A stretch of 64,000 bases of DNA from NCBI RefSeq assembly GCF_017353255.1, contig NZ_JAFMYU010000004.1, positions 124,001-188,000 of the forward strand, given 5' to 3'. The stretch's first letter is position 1. Every line of letters begins with the position of its first letter. A program made the translations under genes and the position numbers. The notes beneath the pieces were generated by a model. It made no database searches, was not told where the DNA came from, and was given only the letters and a program-made list of their open reading frames with translations. The DNA is from Fibrella aquatilis (GTDB lineage: Bacteria; Bacteroidota; Bacteroidia; Cytophagales; Spirosomataceae). Shown piece by piece: positions 51,294-60,110 of the stretch.

Positions 51294-52052
51294 TCAACTC
51301 CGTCCAATGGCCCGCCATATAATTCGGGCGTGGCTTAGGAGGGTGGGGAGCAGGCCGAAATGCGTGGTCAGGACTTTGAACCGGTCGGTTAAGGAGCGGC
51401 GGTGTTGCTGCACAGAGAGGCCCCCGACGAGGTACTTACACAGCGTAAATGGCAAGTAGTCAATACGTTGCGCGGCTTTGAGGCAGCGGATTTCCCAGTC
51501 GAGGTCGGCGCTGAGGTTGGTGATGTCGTAGTCAGGGGCAATGGCGCGGCGGGCCACGAAGGCCTGATGACTCACTTTCATACCCAGGGCCATATCCTGC
51601 CAGCGGAGGGCCATCGGCAGTGTGTGCGGCGTGACTTCGCTACGCAGGCCTACGGGCGGGCCGGAGTGGGTGGTGCCGTTGTCGCTCACAAACAGGGCAT
51701 CGCTATAATAGACGTCGGCGTGGGTGGTGCGTATGGCCATTAGCAACTTCGACAGCACAGCAGGGTCATGGATTTCGTCGCCGGCATTCATGAACCAGAC
51801 ATAGTCGCCGGTGGCCAGGTGCAGGCCTTTGTTCATGGCGTCATAGAGGCCGCGGTCGGGTTCAGACACCCAGCGCGTGAGCTGTTTTTCGTGCTGCCGG
51901 ATGATGTTCAGCGTCCCGTCCTTCGAAGCTCCGTCTACGATAATGTACTCATAATCAGCCCCCAAGACGCACCCCTCCTGCCCCATGATGCTGTCTATCG
52001 TGCGCTCCAGAAACCGCTCGGCGTTGTAGGTGATAGTGATAATGGAGATCAT
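51294..52052 (-). CDS. Family 2 glycosyltransferase
   Basis: 252 aa. GT-A fold with the nucleotide-binding start SIITITYNAERFLERTIDSI, YIIVDGASKDGTLNII, and acceptor/metal region SEPDRGLYDAMNKGLHLATG followed by WFMNAGDE. It resembles WcaA/colanic-type transferases. It is the last gene of the glycan operon, directly abutting the GT4 gene (no gap). It transfers a sugar to a lipid-linked or surface acceptor; donor unknown. Confidence 0.92.
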   Translation of the reverse strand: MISIITITYNAERFLERTIDSIMGQEGCVLGADYEYIIVDGASKDGTLNIIRQHEKQLTRWVSEPDRGLYDAMNKGLHLATGDYVWFMNAGDEIHDPAVLSKLLMAIRTTHADVYYSDALFVSDNGTTHSGPPVGLRSEVTPHTLPMALRWQDMALGMKVSHQAFVARRAIAPDYDITNLSADLDWEIRCLKAAQRIDYLPFTLCKYLVGGLSVQQHRRSLTDRFKVLTTHFGLLPTLLSHARIIWRAIGRS

Positions 52053-53324
52053 TCACTCATTCACTAATTGACTGTAGAGACTCGCATATTGCCCGGCTAC
52101 GACGGCTTCGTCGTAGTGGGTCAGCACGTGTTGGCGGGCGGCGTGAGCAATGGCGGCGTAGTCGTGGGGGGGTAGTTGCAGGAGCCACTGCATGCCCGCG
52201 CCCAAGTCTTCGGCCGATTTGTACTGCGCCAAATAGCCCGACTCGCGGTGCTGAATCATTTCGGGAATACCCCCCACCGAAAATCCCACGGCGGGGGTGC
52301 CGCAGGCCATCGCCTCCATAATGGTGTTGGGCAGGTTTTCGGCCAGCGACGGGATCACGAACATATCGGCGGCGTTATAGGCCTGACCAATCCTGGTCAT
52401 GTCGCTCAGCGGACCCAGGAAATGGTACTGAAACGGCAGTTCGTGCAGTAGCCCCTTGTCGCCCGCGCCGAAGATCAGCAATTCCACTTCACGGGGATTT
52501 TCCAGTTGGCTATGTAGCTGATGGAGCGCACGTTGGAAATAGGTAAACCCCTTGCCCGCCGTGCTTACTTTGGCCGCCGCAAACAGGATCAGCCGTTTGT
52601 TGGTGGGCAAGCCCAGCGCCTGCCGGGATTGGGCTTTGTCTACGGGGCTAAACTGCTCGGTATCAATGGCATTGGGAATACTCAGCACCGAAAACGGCTG
52701 GAACAACCGGCTTTGGCGGGCGCGGTGCGTAAGCCAGTCGCTGCACCCCACCGGTACCAGATGCGCGGTTTCGTAGGCCTGTTGTTTCCGTTGCCATACC
52801 GAATGCGACAGATCGTTGGGGCCGGGGTTGCGCAGAAAGGGCACGCAGTTACCGCAGTCGCGCTGGTAGTTTTCGCAGGTGCCGCTGTGGTGGCAGCCCC
52901 CCGTAAACGGCCACATGTCGTGCATGGTCCAAACCACGGGCTTACCCAGGCGCATGAGACTACCCAGCCCTTCCACCGAAAAAAAGCCGAAGTTGACCCA
53001 GTGCAGATGCAGCACGTCGGCCTGCATGATAAGGGAATTGTAGGTGAGGTCGACACCCGTAACGGCGGGCGAAAACTGGAACCGCACGGCCTTGTCTTTC
53101 TCAAACGGCAGAAACGCCAGTCGCTCAGCACCGAAACGGGCAAAGGCCATTTTCTTGGCCAGAAAACTCGTTGCCAGGGCCTCCACGCCTGGTTCAGGTC
53201 GGGTTTCTTCCTGCACCAGCAACGTGCTGTCGATGCCCTGCTTTTGCAACGCCCGGTTTAGCCGCCCAGCCGCAACGGCCGCGCCGCCCGTGGTGTGGTA
53301 TGTATTTAGGTGAACGACGCGCAT
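52053..53324 (-). CDS. Family 4 glycosyltransferase
   Basis: 423 aa. N-terminal HLNTYHTTGGAAVAAGRLNR (glycine-rich acceptor loop), the WTMHDMWPFTGGCHHSGTC block with four nearby cysteines (C...C...CGNC) typical of a GT4 subgroup, and the C-terminal donor motif PSLAENLPNTIMEAMACGTP with conserved Glu. Retaining GT-B enzyme for polysaccharide or glycoprotein glycan assembly. Adjacent to the GT2 gene; palindrome Q separates it from the flippase gene. Confidence 0.93.
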   Translation of the reverse strand: MRVVHLNTYHTTGGAAVAAGRLNRALQKQGIDSTLLVQEETRPEPGVEALATSFLAKKMAFARFGAERLAFLPFEKDKAVRFQFSPAVTGVDLTYNSLIMQADVLHLHWVNFGFFSVEGLGSLMRLGKPVVWTMHDMWPFTGGCHHSGTCENYQRDCGNCVPFLRNPGPNDLSHSVWQRKQQAYETAHLVPVGCSDWLTHRARQSRLFQPFSVLSIPNAIDTEQFSPVDKAQSRQALGLPTNKRLILFAAAKVSTAGKGFTYFQRALHQLHSQLENPREVELLIFGAGDKGLLHELPFQYHFLGPLSDMTRIGQAYNAADMFVIPSLAENLPNTIMEAMACGTPAVGFSVGGIPEMIQHRESGYLAQYKSAEDLGAGMQWLLQLPPHDYAAIAHAARQHVLTHYDEAVVAGQYASLYSQLVNE

Positions 53325-53337
53325 AAAACTGTTTAGT

Positions 53338-53470
53338 GTTTTCTGTTTGCTTCGGCGTAGCCCCCCGCCCTAAAGGGGGCCTTGCTGGCGCAAAACCTCT
53401 AGCGGGAGTTACTCCTGCGCGAGCAAGGCCCCCTTTAGGGCGGGGGGCTACGCCGAAGCAAACAGAAAAC
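53338..53470. repeat. Intergenic palindrome Q, 54-nt arms
   Basis: Arms 53338-53391 and 53417-53470 differ at one position; the loop is 25 nt with a small internal hairpin. Apex CTTGCTGGCGC/GCGCGAGCAAG, a variant of the common apex. Inner word CCCTAAAGGGGGC; outer word GTTTTCTGTT is shared with palindrome E. It lies between two co-directional genes. Confidence 0.92.
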
Positions 53471-53477
53471 CATGTAA

Positions 53478-54962
53478 TCAATCCCGTTTGATGAAACGAG
53501 TCACTATATCATTGAGGTCAGGATAAATGCGGAGGGCGAAGATAAGGCCCATGTAGAGGGTCACAATGCCCGCCGACCGAATGGCGATGTCGAGTAGTGT
53601 AATAACCTTCGTGCCGGTGGCGTAGGGGGGCCAGACGGCCAGCGCCCAGACCAGCAGGCCAATACCCACCACGGCCAGGTTTCGCCACGTAAACGGTTGT
53701 AGGCCAAAGCGATACCAGACAAACAACGTCCGCGACAGGTTGAATAAGCCGATGGTGATGGCTGCGCCAATGGCCGCGCCCTCCAGCCCGTAGCTGCGCA
53801 GGAGCGCGGGCGTGATCATGATGGTTAGCACCACCATCATCAGGTTGAAGAGCGAATCATAGGCGTAGTGCTGCGACGTAACGATGATCTGCCCGTTTAC
53901 GCCCGTGGCCATGTCGAAGAGTTTGCTCAGGCCCACCCACAAGATGACGTAATAGCCCGCCTCGTAGCCTTTCGGCAAAAACGTGAACAGGCTGTTCAGG
54001 TTGGCAGCAATGCCCACAAACACCAGCCCACCAATGATGAGCTGGCTGAGGCAGCTTTTTTCGTAAACCAGCCTGATGTTGGCCAGGTCGTTGCGCTTCC
54101 ACGAGTCGGCGATGACCACGCCGCTGACTTTGTAGAGCATCATGGCGGGGGCGGCAATAACGGCCCCGAAGTTGGCGCTGATGCCATACACGCCGGTGTT
54201 GGTCAGCCCCAGCGAATCATTCACCAGCACCTTATCAATATGCAAAATTACCTGCGACGACAGGCCCGTGAGGAGCGTCAGGCCCGCATACCGGATCAGC
54301 GACCGGCGCAGATCAGGCGGGAGGGCGAGGTGGGCGGGGTCGAGAGTGAAGTGGCCGTTGCGCACCAGGCTCAGCACCATTAATACCAACGGAATCAGGT
54401 ATGAGGCCAGCCACCACCAAAGCAGGGTGTAGAAGTCGATGAGGTGGACAGAATAAGCCACCACTGCCAGCAAAAACCCCACGCGCTGCCCGATATCGCG
54501 CAGAAACGTGCCCGTCACGCTGTCGTAGAGCAGGCGGGCATAGGTATCGAAAAGGTTGAAAAAGAGCGTGAAAAAAGTGAGCGGCAACAGCAGGTAATAG
54601 TATTCCACAAACAGGGCCGACTTAGCCTGATTCTGTTCGACCATCCACGGTCGAGCGGCCCACAGCACCCCCGCGCACCCCAAAAAACCCACCGCCGACA
54701 CCCCCACCGCCAGCAGCAAAAACCCGCCATGCCCCCGCTCGTAGTCGCGGAAGTACGGAAAATACCGCCCCCCCGCCCCGTTGATGCCGAGGTTGGCAAA
54801 CTGCGTCAGGATAATGGCCAGGCTGCTCAATAACTGAATCAGGCCGTTCTGGTCTTTAGTCAGAAAATTAGGCAGCAAGAACCCCGCCGTCAGGAATCCA
54901 ACGACAATGCCGACGTACGAAATCGCCGTGCCCTGAAGGGTTTGTTTCTGAATGAGGCCCAT
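53478..54962 (-). CDS. Polysaccharide flippase (Wzx/MATE-like)
   Basis: 494 aa from MGLIQKQTLQGTAISYVG; the longer frame to 54995 reads through palindrome R. About 12-14 hydrophobic helices over the whole length (for example SYVGIVVGFLTAGFLLPNFL, LLTGLSSQVILHIDKVLVND), with the lipopolysaccharide-export family start QGTAISY. It is expected to flip lipid-linked oligosaccharide across the inner membrane. It lies directly downstream of pseI. Confidence 0.9.
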   Translation of the reverse strand: MGLIQKQTLQGTAISYVGIVVGFLTAGFLLPNFLTKDQNGLIQLLSSLAIILTQFANLGINGAGGRYFPYFRDYERGHGGFLLLAVGVSAVGFLGCAGVLWAARPWMVEQNQAKSALFVEYYYLLLPLTFFTLFFNLFDTYARLLYDSVTGTFLRDIGQRVGFLLAVVAYSVHLIDFYTLLWWWLASYLIPLVLMVLSLVRNGHFTLDPAHLALPPDLRRSLIRYAGLTLLTGLSSQVILHIDKVLVNDSLGLTNTGVYGISANFGAVIAAPAMMLYKVSGVVIADSWKRNDLANIRLVYEKSCLSQLIIGGLVFVGIAANLNSLFTFLPKGYEAGYYVILWVGLSKLFDMATGVNGQIIVTSQHYAYDSLFNLMMVVLTIMITPALLRSYGLEGAAIGAAITIGLFNLSRTLFVWYRFGLQPFTWRNLAVVGIGLLVWALAVWPPYATGTKVITLLDIAIRSAGIVTLYMGLIFALRIYPDLNDIVTRFIKRD

Positions 54963-54967
54963 GTAGA

Positions 54968-55066
54968 AATGTACAATGGATAATGAACAATGCACAATGT
55001 TGCTTACGCCTAAGTAGTACTATAGCGTAAGCAACATTGTGCATTGTTCATTATCCATTGTACATT
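54968..55066. repeat. Intergenic palindrome R, 42-bp perfect arms
   Basis: Arms 54968-55009 and 55025-55066 are perfect complements; the loop is 15 nt. Apex GTTGCTTACGC/GCGTAAGCAAC. Word GTACAATGGATAATG. It fills the space from 5 bp upstream of the flippase start to 2 bp from the pseI stop, within an operon. Confidence 0.94.
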
Positions 55067-55068
55067 AT

Positions 55069-56124
55069 TTATTTTATCAATTCCCACGCCAATGCCGTGC
55101 CAGCTTTGATGGGTTTGGCGGCGGTTTTGGTAAGAATTTCGTCGTAATGGCGGGTGTGGAGGCCATTGGCGGGGCGGATGCTGCGAACGTTGTCGGGAGT
55201 GAAGGATTCGCCCTCGGCTATGTCGCGGACCACGTAGAGCGACCGCTTGAATTGCAGGCTCTTAAGTTCTTTGGGTGTGGGGATGTAGCTCACCTGCCCC
55301 AGGGCCAAAAACGCCCGTTCCGACTCAACAACAAGGTTTTTAAGCTCGTCGGGTTCCAGCGAAAAGGCCGAATCGACGCCCCCATCGGCGCGGCGGAGGG
55401 TGAAATGCTTCTCCAACACCACCGCCCCCAACGCCGTAGCCGCCACCGACGCGCCAATGCCCATGGTGTGGTCAGAGAGGCCCACGGGCACGTTGAAGAG
55501 CGTACTCATGTGCGGAATGGTGAGCAGGTTGGTGCTTTCGGGCGTAGCGGGGTAGGTGCTGGTGCATTTAAGCAAAATCAACTGCTCGCACCCATGATCG
55601 CGCAACACCTTCACCGACTCGGCAATGTCGGCCACGGTAGCCACGCCGGTGCTCATAATCACAGGCTTACCCGTCTGGGCTACTTTTTTGAGCAGGATAT
55701 GATCAGTGTTTTCAAACGAAGCAATCTTATACAGCGGCACATGCAGCGACTCCAGAAAATCAACCGCCGTGGTATCGAATGGTGAGCTAAACGCCACCAT
55801 GCCATGCTCTCTTGCCCGGTCGAAAATGGGGCCGTGCCATTCCCAGGGCGTGTAGGCATCCTGATAGAGTTTGTACAGGTTCTTATCAGCCCAGAGGGAT
55901 TGGTTGTCGCGGATGAAAAACTCGTCGCTCTGCCCGTTGAAGGTGATCGTATCGGGCGTGTAGGTCTGGAGTTTCAGGGCGTGGGCACCCGCCTCGGCCG
56001 CCGCATCGACCAGCGCCAGCGCCCGGTCGAGCGACTGATTATGATTCCCCGACATCTCGGCGATGACAAAGGGCTTATGCTGCGGGGAAATAGTATACTG
56101 AGCAACCTGAATGGGTTGGAACAT
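55069..56124 (-). CDS. pseI: Pseudaminic acid synthase
   Basis: 351 aa. NeuB-family TIM barrel (FVIAEMSGNHNQSLDRALAL, KCTSTYPATPE, GLSDHTMGIG) plus a C-terminal SAF/antifreeze-like domain (GESFTPDNVRSIRPANGLHT). The PseI subtype is supported by the neighbouring pse genes and by EMSGNHNQ, typical of PseI rather than NeuB. It condenses the 6-deoxy-diacetamido-altrose with phosphoenolpyruvate. The gene ends at palindrome R. Confidence 0.92.
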   Translation of the reverse strand: MFQPIQVAQYTISPQHKPFVIAEMSGNHNQSLDRALALVDAAAEAGAHALKLQTYTPDTITFNGQSDEFFIRDNQSLWADKNLYKLYQDAYTPWEWHGPIFDRAREHGMVAFSSPFDTTAVDFLESLHVPLYKIASFENTDHILLKKVAQTGKPVIMSTGVATVADIAESVKVLRDHGCEQLILLKCTSTYPATPESTNLLTIPHMSTLFNVPVGLSDHTMGIGASVAATALGAVVLEKHFTLRRADGGVDSAFSLEPDELKNLVVESERAFLALGQVSYIPTPKELKSLQFKRSLYVVRDIAEGESFTPDNVRSIRPANGLHTRHYDEILTKTAAKPIKAGTALAWELIK

Positions 56125-56148
56125 AGGAGTTGGGAATCAGTTCAACGT

Positions 56149-56652
56149 TTAAACCTTGAACATCAAACACAATGCATTTACCCCAAATTTACGGCTTTCG
56201 TGGTCGAAATGGAATCCGGCGCGCTCGAAGGCCCGGACCGAGGCCTTGTTGTCGGGCTTGATGTGGGCCGCTATCGGGGTGTTGCCCCACTGCTCCTGGC
56301 ATTGGCTAACGGCCGCCCGAATCAGCGTCGAGGCCAGCCCTTTTCCCCGAAAATAGGCATCGAGCGAAACACCAATAACGACTTCACCATCAGCCTGTTT
56401 TTCGAATCTAACCTGCCCAATAGGGTCGCCGCTTTGCACCTCAAACACTAGCATCAACGCGTTAGGATCAGTCAGTTTCCGGGTAAACCAAGCCTCGTGA
56501 TTTTCCCACAAAATGGGTTCCGAATTGAACGACTGCTGCCGGGTAACGGGATCGTTAGCCCACTCGAAGTAAAGCTGAGCATCGGCAGGTGTGGCTAAAC
56601 GGGCGTGATAAGGAGGCGGTGTGACCATAAGCAGGGATGTGTTGACGTGCAT
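56149..56652 (-). CDS. pseH: GNAT acetyltransferase, probable PseH
   Basis: 167 aa from MHVNTSLLMVTPPP; ATG at 56628 also possible, and the ATG at 56742 would overlap pseG. GNAT fold with ARLATPADAQLYFEWANDPV at the start, acetyl-CoA loop YFRGKGLASTLIRAAV and end strand FERAGFHFDHES. The RxSxN-like DPVTRQQSFNSEPI substrate region is typical of PseH/LegH-type sugar N-acetyltransferases. It is inferred to acetylate the 4-amino group of the UDP-sugar. Located between pseG and pseI, as expected. Confidence 0.82.
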   Translation of the reverse strand: MHVNTSLLMVTPPPYHARLATPADAQLYFEWANDPVTRQQSFNSEPILWENHEAWFTRKLTDPNALMLVFEVQSGDPIGQVRFEKQADGEVVIGVSLDAYFRGKGLASTLIRAAVSQCQEQWGNTPIAAHIKPDNKASVRAFERAGFHFDHESRKFGVNALCLMFKV

Positions 56653-56680
56653 TGGTCGATGCTTGATAGACCCAGATTGT

Positions 56681-57655
56681 TTACGCGCACAACTGACTGA
56701 AAACCTGCTGATAACGGGTGGTCGCTTTGCCGTCGAAGACAATGCGCTGCTTGAAAACGGAGGGCGTGAGGCGGGATTTTTTTACGGCCAGAGCCAGCTT
56801 CTCGGCATCGATGGGCAGGGTCAACGCGCCTACAACCAGATGCCGGTCGCGCATGAACGACACCATACGCGACTGGTTATCAGCCGTTTGAATAATAATC
56901 ATTGGCCTGCTTATGGTGGCTACTTCGTAGGCAATGGTGCTGGCAGCTACCACGCTCAGGCCACTGCCGCCAATAACGCGGGCCATCTGCTTGGCGCTCA
57001 AATTCTGCTGTACACTTACATTGTCTTTCGGAAAATCAGCGAAGGTGTCGGCGTGGGGGTTGGCCGCACCCAGGGCCACCGTGATGCGCAGACCGGGGTT
57101 GATGCTCAGCAGCAGATCGACAACCCGGTGGCTGACGTTGTGCAGATCGGCCCCACCCATGTTTACAAACGCTTTGTTCTCGCCGTCTTTGGGCTGCGTT
57201 TTTTGCACGAAGGCGGGGTTCACCAGGGCGTAGTTAGCCCCCAGCAGCAGCGTGGTATAAGGCTCGGTCTGGTATTCGGTGGCGGTTACGTCGCCCGCGT
57301 GGTTGATGACCACGTCGGCCACCTGAGGCCCCTGCATGAGGTCGTCAATGAAGACCAGCTTGTGTGCTTTTTCACGCACGGCCCGCTGAAACGTTTCGTC
57401 GAACTGATACCCATCCAGCACTACCACATCCTCAGTAGACACCTGCGTCAGCAGTTCAGCCATCTCGCCCGATTGAAGCGTGACCACTGGCATATTTTGT
57501 TTAGCCAGCAGCTTCAGTACGGCATCGGATGGGTTTTGAATGGCAAACCGCCGGTCGAAGCTGTCGCCAAGCATATCGGCCAGCGCCAGGCTGCGCATAA
57601 TGTGGCCCAGGCCGGTTTGGGTGGTGCCATCGGCGCGGAAGAGTAACTTTTTCAT
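56681..57655 (-). CDS. pseG: UDP-2,4-diacetamido-2,4,6-trideoxy-altropyranose hydrolase
   Basis: 324 aa. GT-B-like hydrolase with the PseG start LLFRADGTTQTGLGHIMRSL, the GGADLHNVS motif, and the MurG-like C-terminal GGSGLSVVAASTIAYEVATI. It removes UDP to release the free sugar used by PseI. 28 bp upstream of pseH. A 104-bp spacer without recognisable gene separates it from pseF. Confidence 0.93.
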   Translation of the reverse strand: MKKLLFRADGTTQTGLGHIMRSLALADMLGDSFDRRFAIQNPSDAVLKLLAKQNMPVVTLQSGEMAELLTQVSTEDVVVLDGYQFDETFQRAVREKAHKLVFIDDLMQGPQVADVVINHAGDVTATEYQTEPYTTLLLGANYALVNPAFVQKTQPKDGENKAFVNMGGADLHNVSHRVVDLLLSINPGLRITVALGAANPHADTFADFPKDNVSVQQNLSAKQMARVIGGSGLSVVAASTIAYEVATISRPMIIIQTADNQSRMVSFMRDRHLVVGALTLPIDAEKLALAVKKSRLTPSVFKQRIVFDGKATTRYQQVFSQLCA

Positions 57656-57759
57656 GTGAGGCTAACCGTTACGGTGTCGATAGAGCGTGGTATGCTATGA
57701 CAAAGCTACTACAGGAACGGCGTTCTACTCGCCAGCGTGTAGACTTGTGATAAAGCGGT

Positions 57760-58461
57760 CTACATATCGGCCCGTTGCTGCCACAGAAGGCGGTATTTCA
57801 GTTCGGCCAGGTCCCAGTCTGTTGTGGTATCAATGTCCTGCGCCTCCAGTTCCGACAGTTCAATACCACTGCTGTTGGCGGTAATGAGCTGCCCCGTTTG
57901 CCGAAAACGGGGGACGTTAAAGAAATAAAACTGCCCAGCATCGTGAAAAACGGGCTGTAAATCCTGCGACCGGGTCAGGGCATGTTCGGGTTGCAGCCAG
58001 GCTAGTCGGTCGTTCTGGAACGTGACGGCCCGCTGCACCGGAAAACCGTAACGCACTACGGGAAAAACCGTATCGAACCCGCCCGTTTCGAGCTTGCCGA
58101 AGGCCTCCCGCAGCCGCTCGGCAGCTACCAGCGGGGCCGTGGCGTAAAGGCAGCAGGCACGGTCGAAGGTGTGTCCGTGGGTGGCGTAGGTGGTCAAGAC
58201 CTCGGTGAGCACAGCGGCCGTAGTAGCGCGGTCATTGGCGGTTTCAGCCGACCGGGCAAAGGGCACCACAGCCCCGTAGAACTGCGCCATCTGAGCAATT
58301 TCGGCATCATCGGTCGAGACCATCACCTCGTCAAACAAGCCCGATTCCTGCGCGGCTTTGATAGAATAGGCAATGATGGGTGTACCTAAAAACGTCCGGA
58401 TGTTTTTCCGTGGAATGCGTTTGCTGCCCCCACGGGCTGGAATGATGCAGATGGCTGACAT
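57760..58461 (-). CDS. pseF: Pseudaminic acid cytidylyltransferase
   Basis: 233 aa. CMP-nonulosonate synthetase motifs IIPARGGSKRIPRKNI at the N-terminus and FLGTPIIAYSIKAAQESG. PseF rather than NeuA is supported by neighbours. It activates pseudaminic acid as CMP-Pse. The start MSAICIIPARGG is conserved, yet it lies 76 bp inside the 3' end of the upstream membrane-protein gene, an unusually large overlap. Confidence 0.92.
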   Translation of the reverse strand: MSAICIIPARGGSKRIPRKNIRTFLGTPIIAYSIKAAQESGLFDEVMVSTDDAEIAQMAQFYGAVVPFARSAETANDRATTAAVLTEVLTTYATHGHTFDRACCLYATAPLVAAERLREAFGKLETGGFDTVFPVVRYGFPVQRAVTFQNDRLAWLQPEHALTRSQDLQPVFHDAGQFYFFNVPRFRQTGQLITANSSGIELSELEAQDIDTTTDWDLAELKYRLLWQQRADM

Positions 58462-60110
58462 AAATGTAAAGCTGAAGAACGGCCTGATTTTACGAAGATA
58501 GCTACGGTTGGCATAGTGCCCTTGTAGGGAATAATGGCCGTAAAGCCGGTGTCTTTGTCGTTGGCAGAATCGGCTTTGTCAAGGCGTTGGTGGAATAGCG
58601 TGGTGTAGTACTGCCAGCCCGCGGGAGTCTGAATACCAACAAACGTATCGTTGAAATTCGCCTTCCGGCCCGCCACTTTCGCCCAACCGCTTATGACCAG
58701 ATAACCCGCATCAATCAGTTGAATATCAATGCCGTAGACTAGTGAATCGCCAGGAGTTGCGGTAGGCACAATGACCACCGGGCGACTTTGTAGTGAAGCC
58801 AGCGATGCTGTTTCTGGCTTAAAAATACCCCGCAGGGCCAATTGCTGAAGGTGTTGCACAGGCCGGTATTGCGGAGCCGAAGCCCGGATCTGACCATAGC
58901 GTTGCCACAGCAGGTTATCGGTCTGTTTCAACTCCTGAAACCGCACTATTTTACTGTGGTAAGTTATATTGGAAACCAGCCAAAGTCCCGCCGTTGCCAG
59001 AGTGGCCGTTCCCACAAACCAGTTAACCGCCCGACGGCTTTGCCAGCGGGCGTTGTAACGCACCAGCACAGCTACCATAGTCAGGTAAACCGCTGCCATG
59101 TGCAGGGCCGTGATGTTGCGATAGCGTGAGGCAAAAACAATACTTGTATCATTCTGAATCCGATTGACGGCCAGCATCAACCCCGACAGGTGGAGGAAAA
59201 TGAGCAACCAGAACAGGGTCGGATTTTGCCTGTCGAAGCGGATCCGTAGTAAATAGATTGTCCAGATAATGGTGAGGATACCGAGCAGAATAGGCAACCA
59301 AGGCACAGCCGGATGGTATACCAGCGCGCCCAGAAACGCCGTATCCAGTGCCAGCGGATGCCCTATCTTCGCCGGACTAAAAAGGGCTGAAATAGCGCTA
59401 CCAGCCGGGTTTTGGTAGTTCTGGAAATAGAAAAGCAGCGCCGGAATTGTCACAGCCGCAGTGGCCAGCACCCACCGCCACCGCAGTTGTAACGCCCAGC
59501 AAACGGCCAGCAAAGGCAGCACCAAAATGCCGTTTCCGTTGGTAAACAGGGCCACCAACCCCACCACCACAGCCCACCCCTCACGCTGTCGATTGGCCAG
59601 AAAAAACGCCAGCAATGCCAACGCCGGTGCTCCCACGTTCGACACCGCCACAATGCTCCAGAAAGCGATGTTCCACCCCTGAAATTGGAAGAGCAGGAAG
59701 AGAACGGGAAGGGATGGTAGCACCGAAGCTCCAGCTTCGGTAGTAAGCGAGGTGTTACTGACTACCGAAGCTGGAGCTTCGGTGCTACGCCACAGCAACC
59801 AGGCCGTGAGCAGCAGGAAAAGCAGCCCTACGTACTGCAAAACGCGAAAATCGACGGAGCCGGTGAGTAGCACGTTGGCCCAGGCAAGGCCTTTGGCTAG
59901 CACCAGCCGGTGGAAATTGTTCTGCTCCATCAGCAGCGCCACCTTCTCCCCCACCGACGTAGCAGCGGGCAGCCGGTTCAAAAAATCGACCACCACGGGG
60001 TAATCGTCCATGTAGGGGAAATCGTAGGCGTACCAAAGCACCGTGCCTGCGTAATAGCCCACTACCAAAGCAGCTATGAGCAACGTCAGCCAGTACAACG
60101 CCCGTTTCAT
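58386..60110 (-). CDS. Polytopic membrane protein, GT-C glycosyltransferase-like
   Basis: 574 aa. About ten hydrophobic helices, with an acidic pair in the first loop (DFPYMDDYPVV) as in GT-C lipid-sugar-dependent transferases, and a soluble C-terminal part (about 430-574). It overlaps pseC by 4 bp (ATGA) and runs 76 bp into pseF. Residues ~108-131 (RSTEAPASVVSNTS, then LTTEAGASVL) are encoded by an in-frame 72-bp palindrome lying between two helices. It may transfer a sugar at the periplasmic face. Family not certain. Confidence 0.72.
   Translation of the reverse strand: MKRALYWLTLLIAALVVGYYAGTVLWYAYDFPYMDDYPVVVDFLNRLPAATSVGEKVALLMEQNNFHRLVLAKGLAWANVLLTGSVDFRVLQYVGLLFLLLTAWLLWRSTEAPASVVSNTSLTTEAGASVLPSLPVLFLLFQFQGWNIAFWSIVAVSNVGAPALALLAFFLANRQREGWAVVVGLVALFTNGNGILVLPLLAVCWALQLRWRWVLATAAVTIPALLFYFQNYQNPAGSAISALFSPAKIGHPLALDTAFLGALVYHPAVPWLPILLGILTIIWTIYLLRIRFDRQNPTLFWLLIFLHLSGLMLAVNRIQNDTSIVFASRYRNITALHMAAVYLTMVAVLVRYNARWQSRRAVNWFVGTATLATAGLWLVSNITYHSKIVRFQELKQTDNLLWQRYGQIRASAPQYRPVQHLQQLALRGIFKPETASLASLQSRPVVIVPTATPGDSLVYGIDIQLIDAGYLVISGWAKVAGRKANFNDTFVGIQTPAGWQYYTTLFHQRLDKADSANDKDTGFTAIIPYKGTMPTVAIFVKSGRSSALHLCQPSASFQPVGAANAFHGKTSGRF
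59717..59788. repeat. Intragenic palindrome U, 28-bp perfect arms, 72 bp in frame
   Basis: Arms 59717-59744 and 59761-59788 are perfect complements; the loop is 16 nt. Total length is 72 bp, exactly 24 codons, inside the GT-C-like gene. Word ACCGAAGCTGGAGCTTCGGT. Both arms are translated (STEAPAS and TTEAGAS). Confidence 0.95.

Noticed and set aside
56621-57646. 341-codon plus-strand frame opposite pseG
   Set aside because: Shadow of pseG, whose motifs are unmistakable; the product has no family-like features.
57656-57759. Possible gene or palindrome between pseF and pseG
   Set aside because: No frame of useful length and only a 7-bp inverted match (TGTAGAC/GTCTACA).
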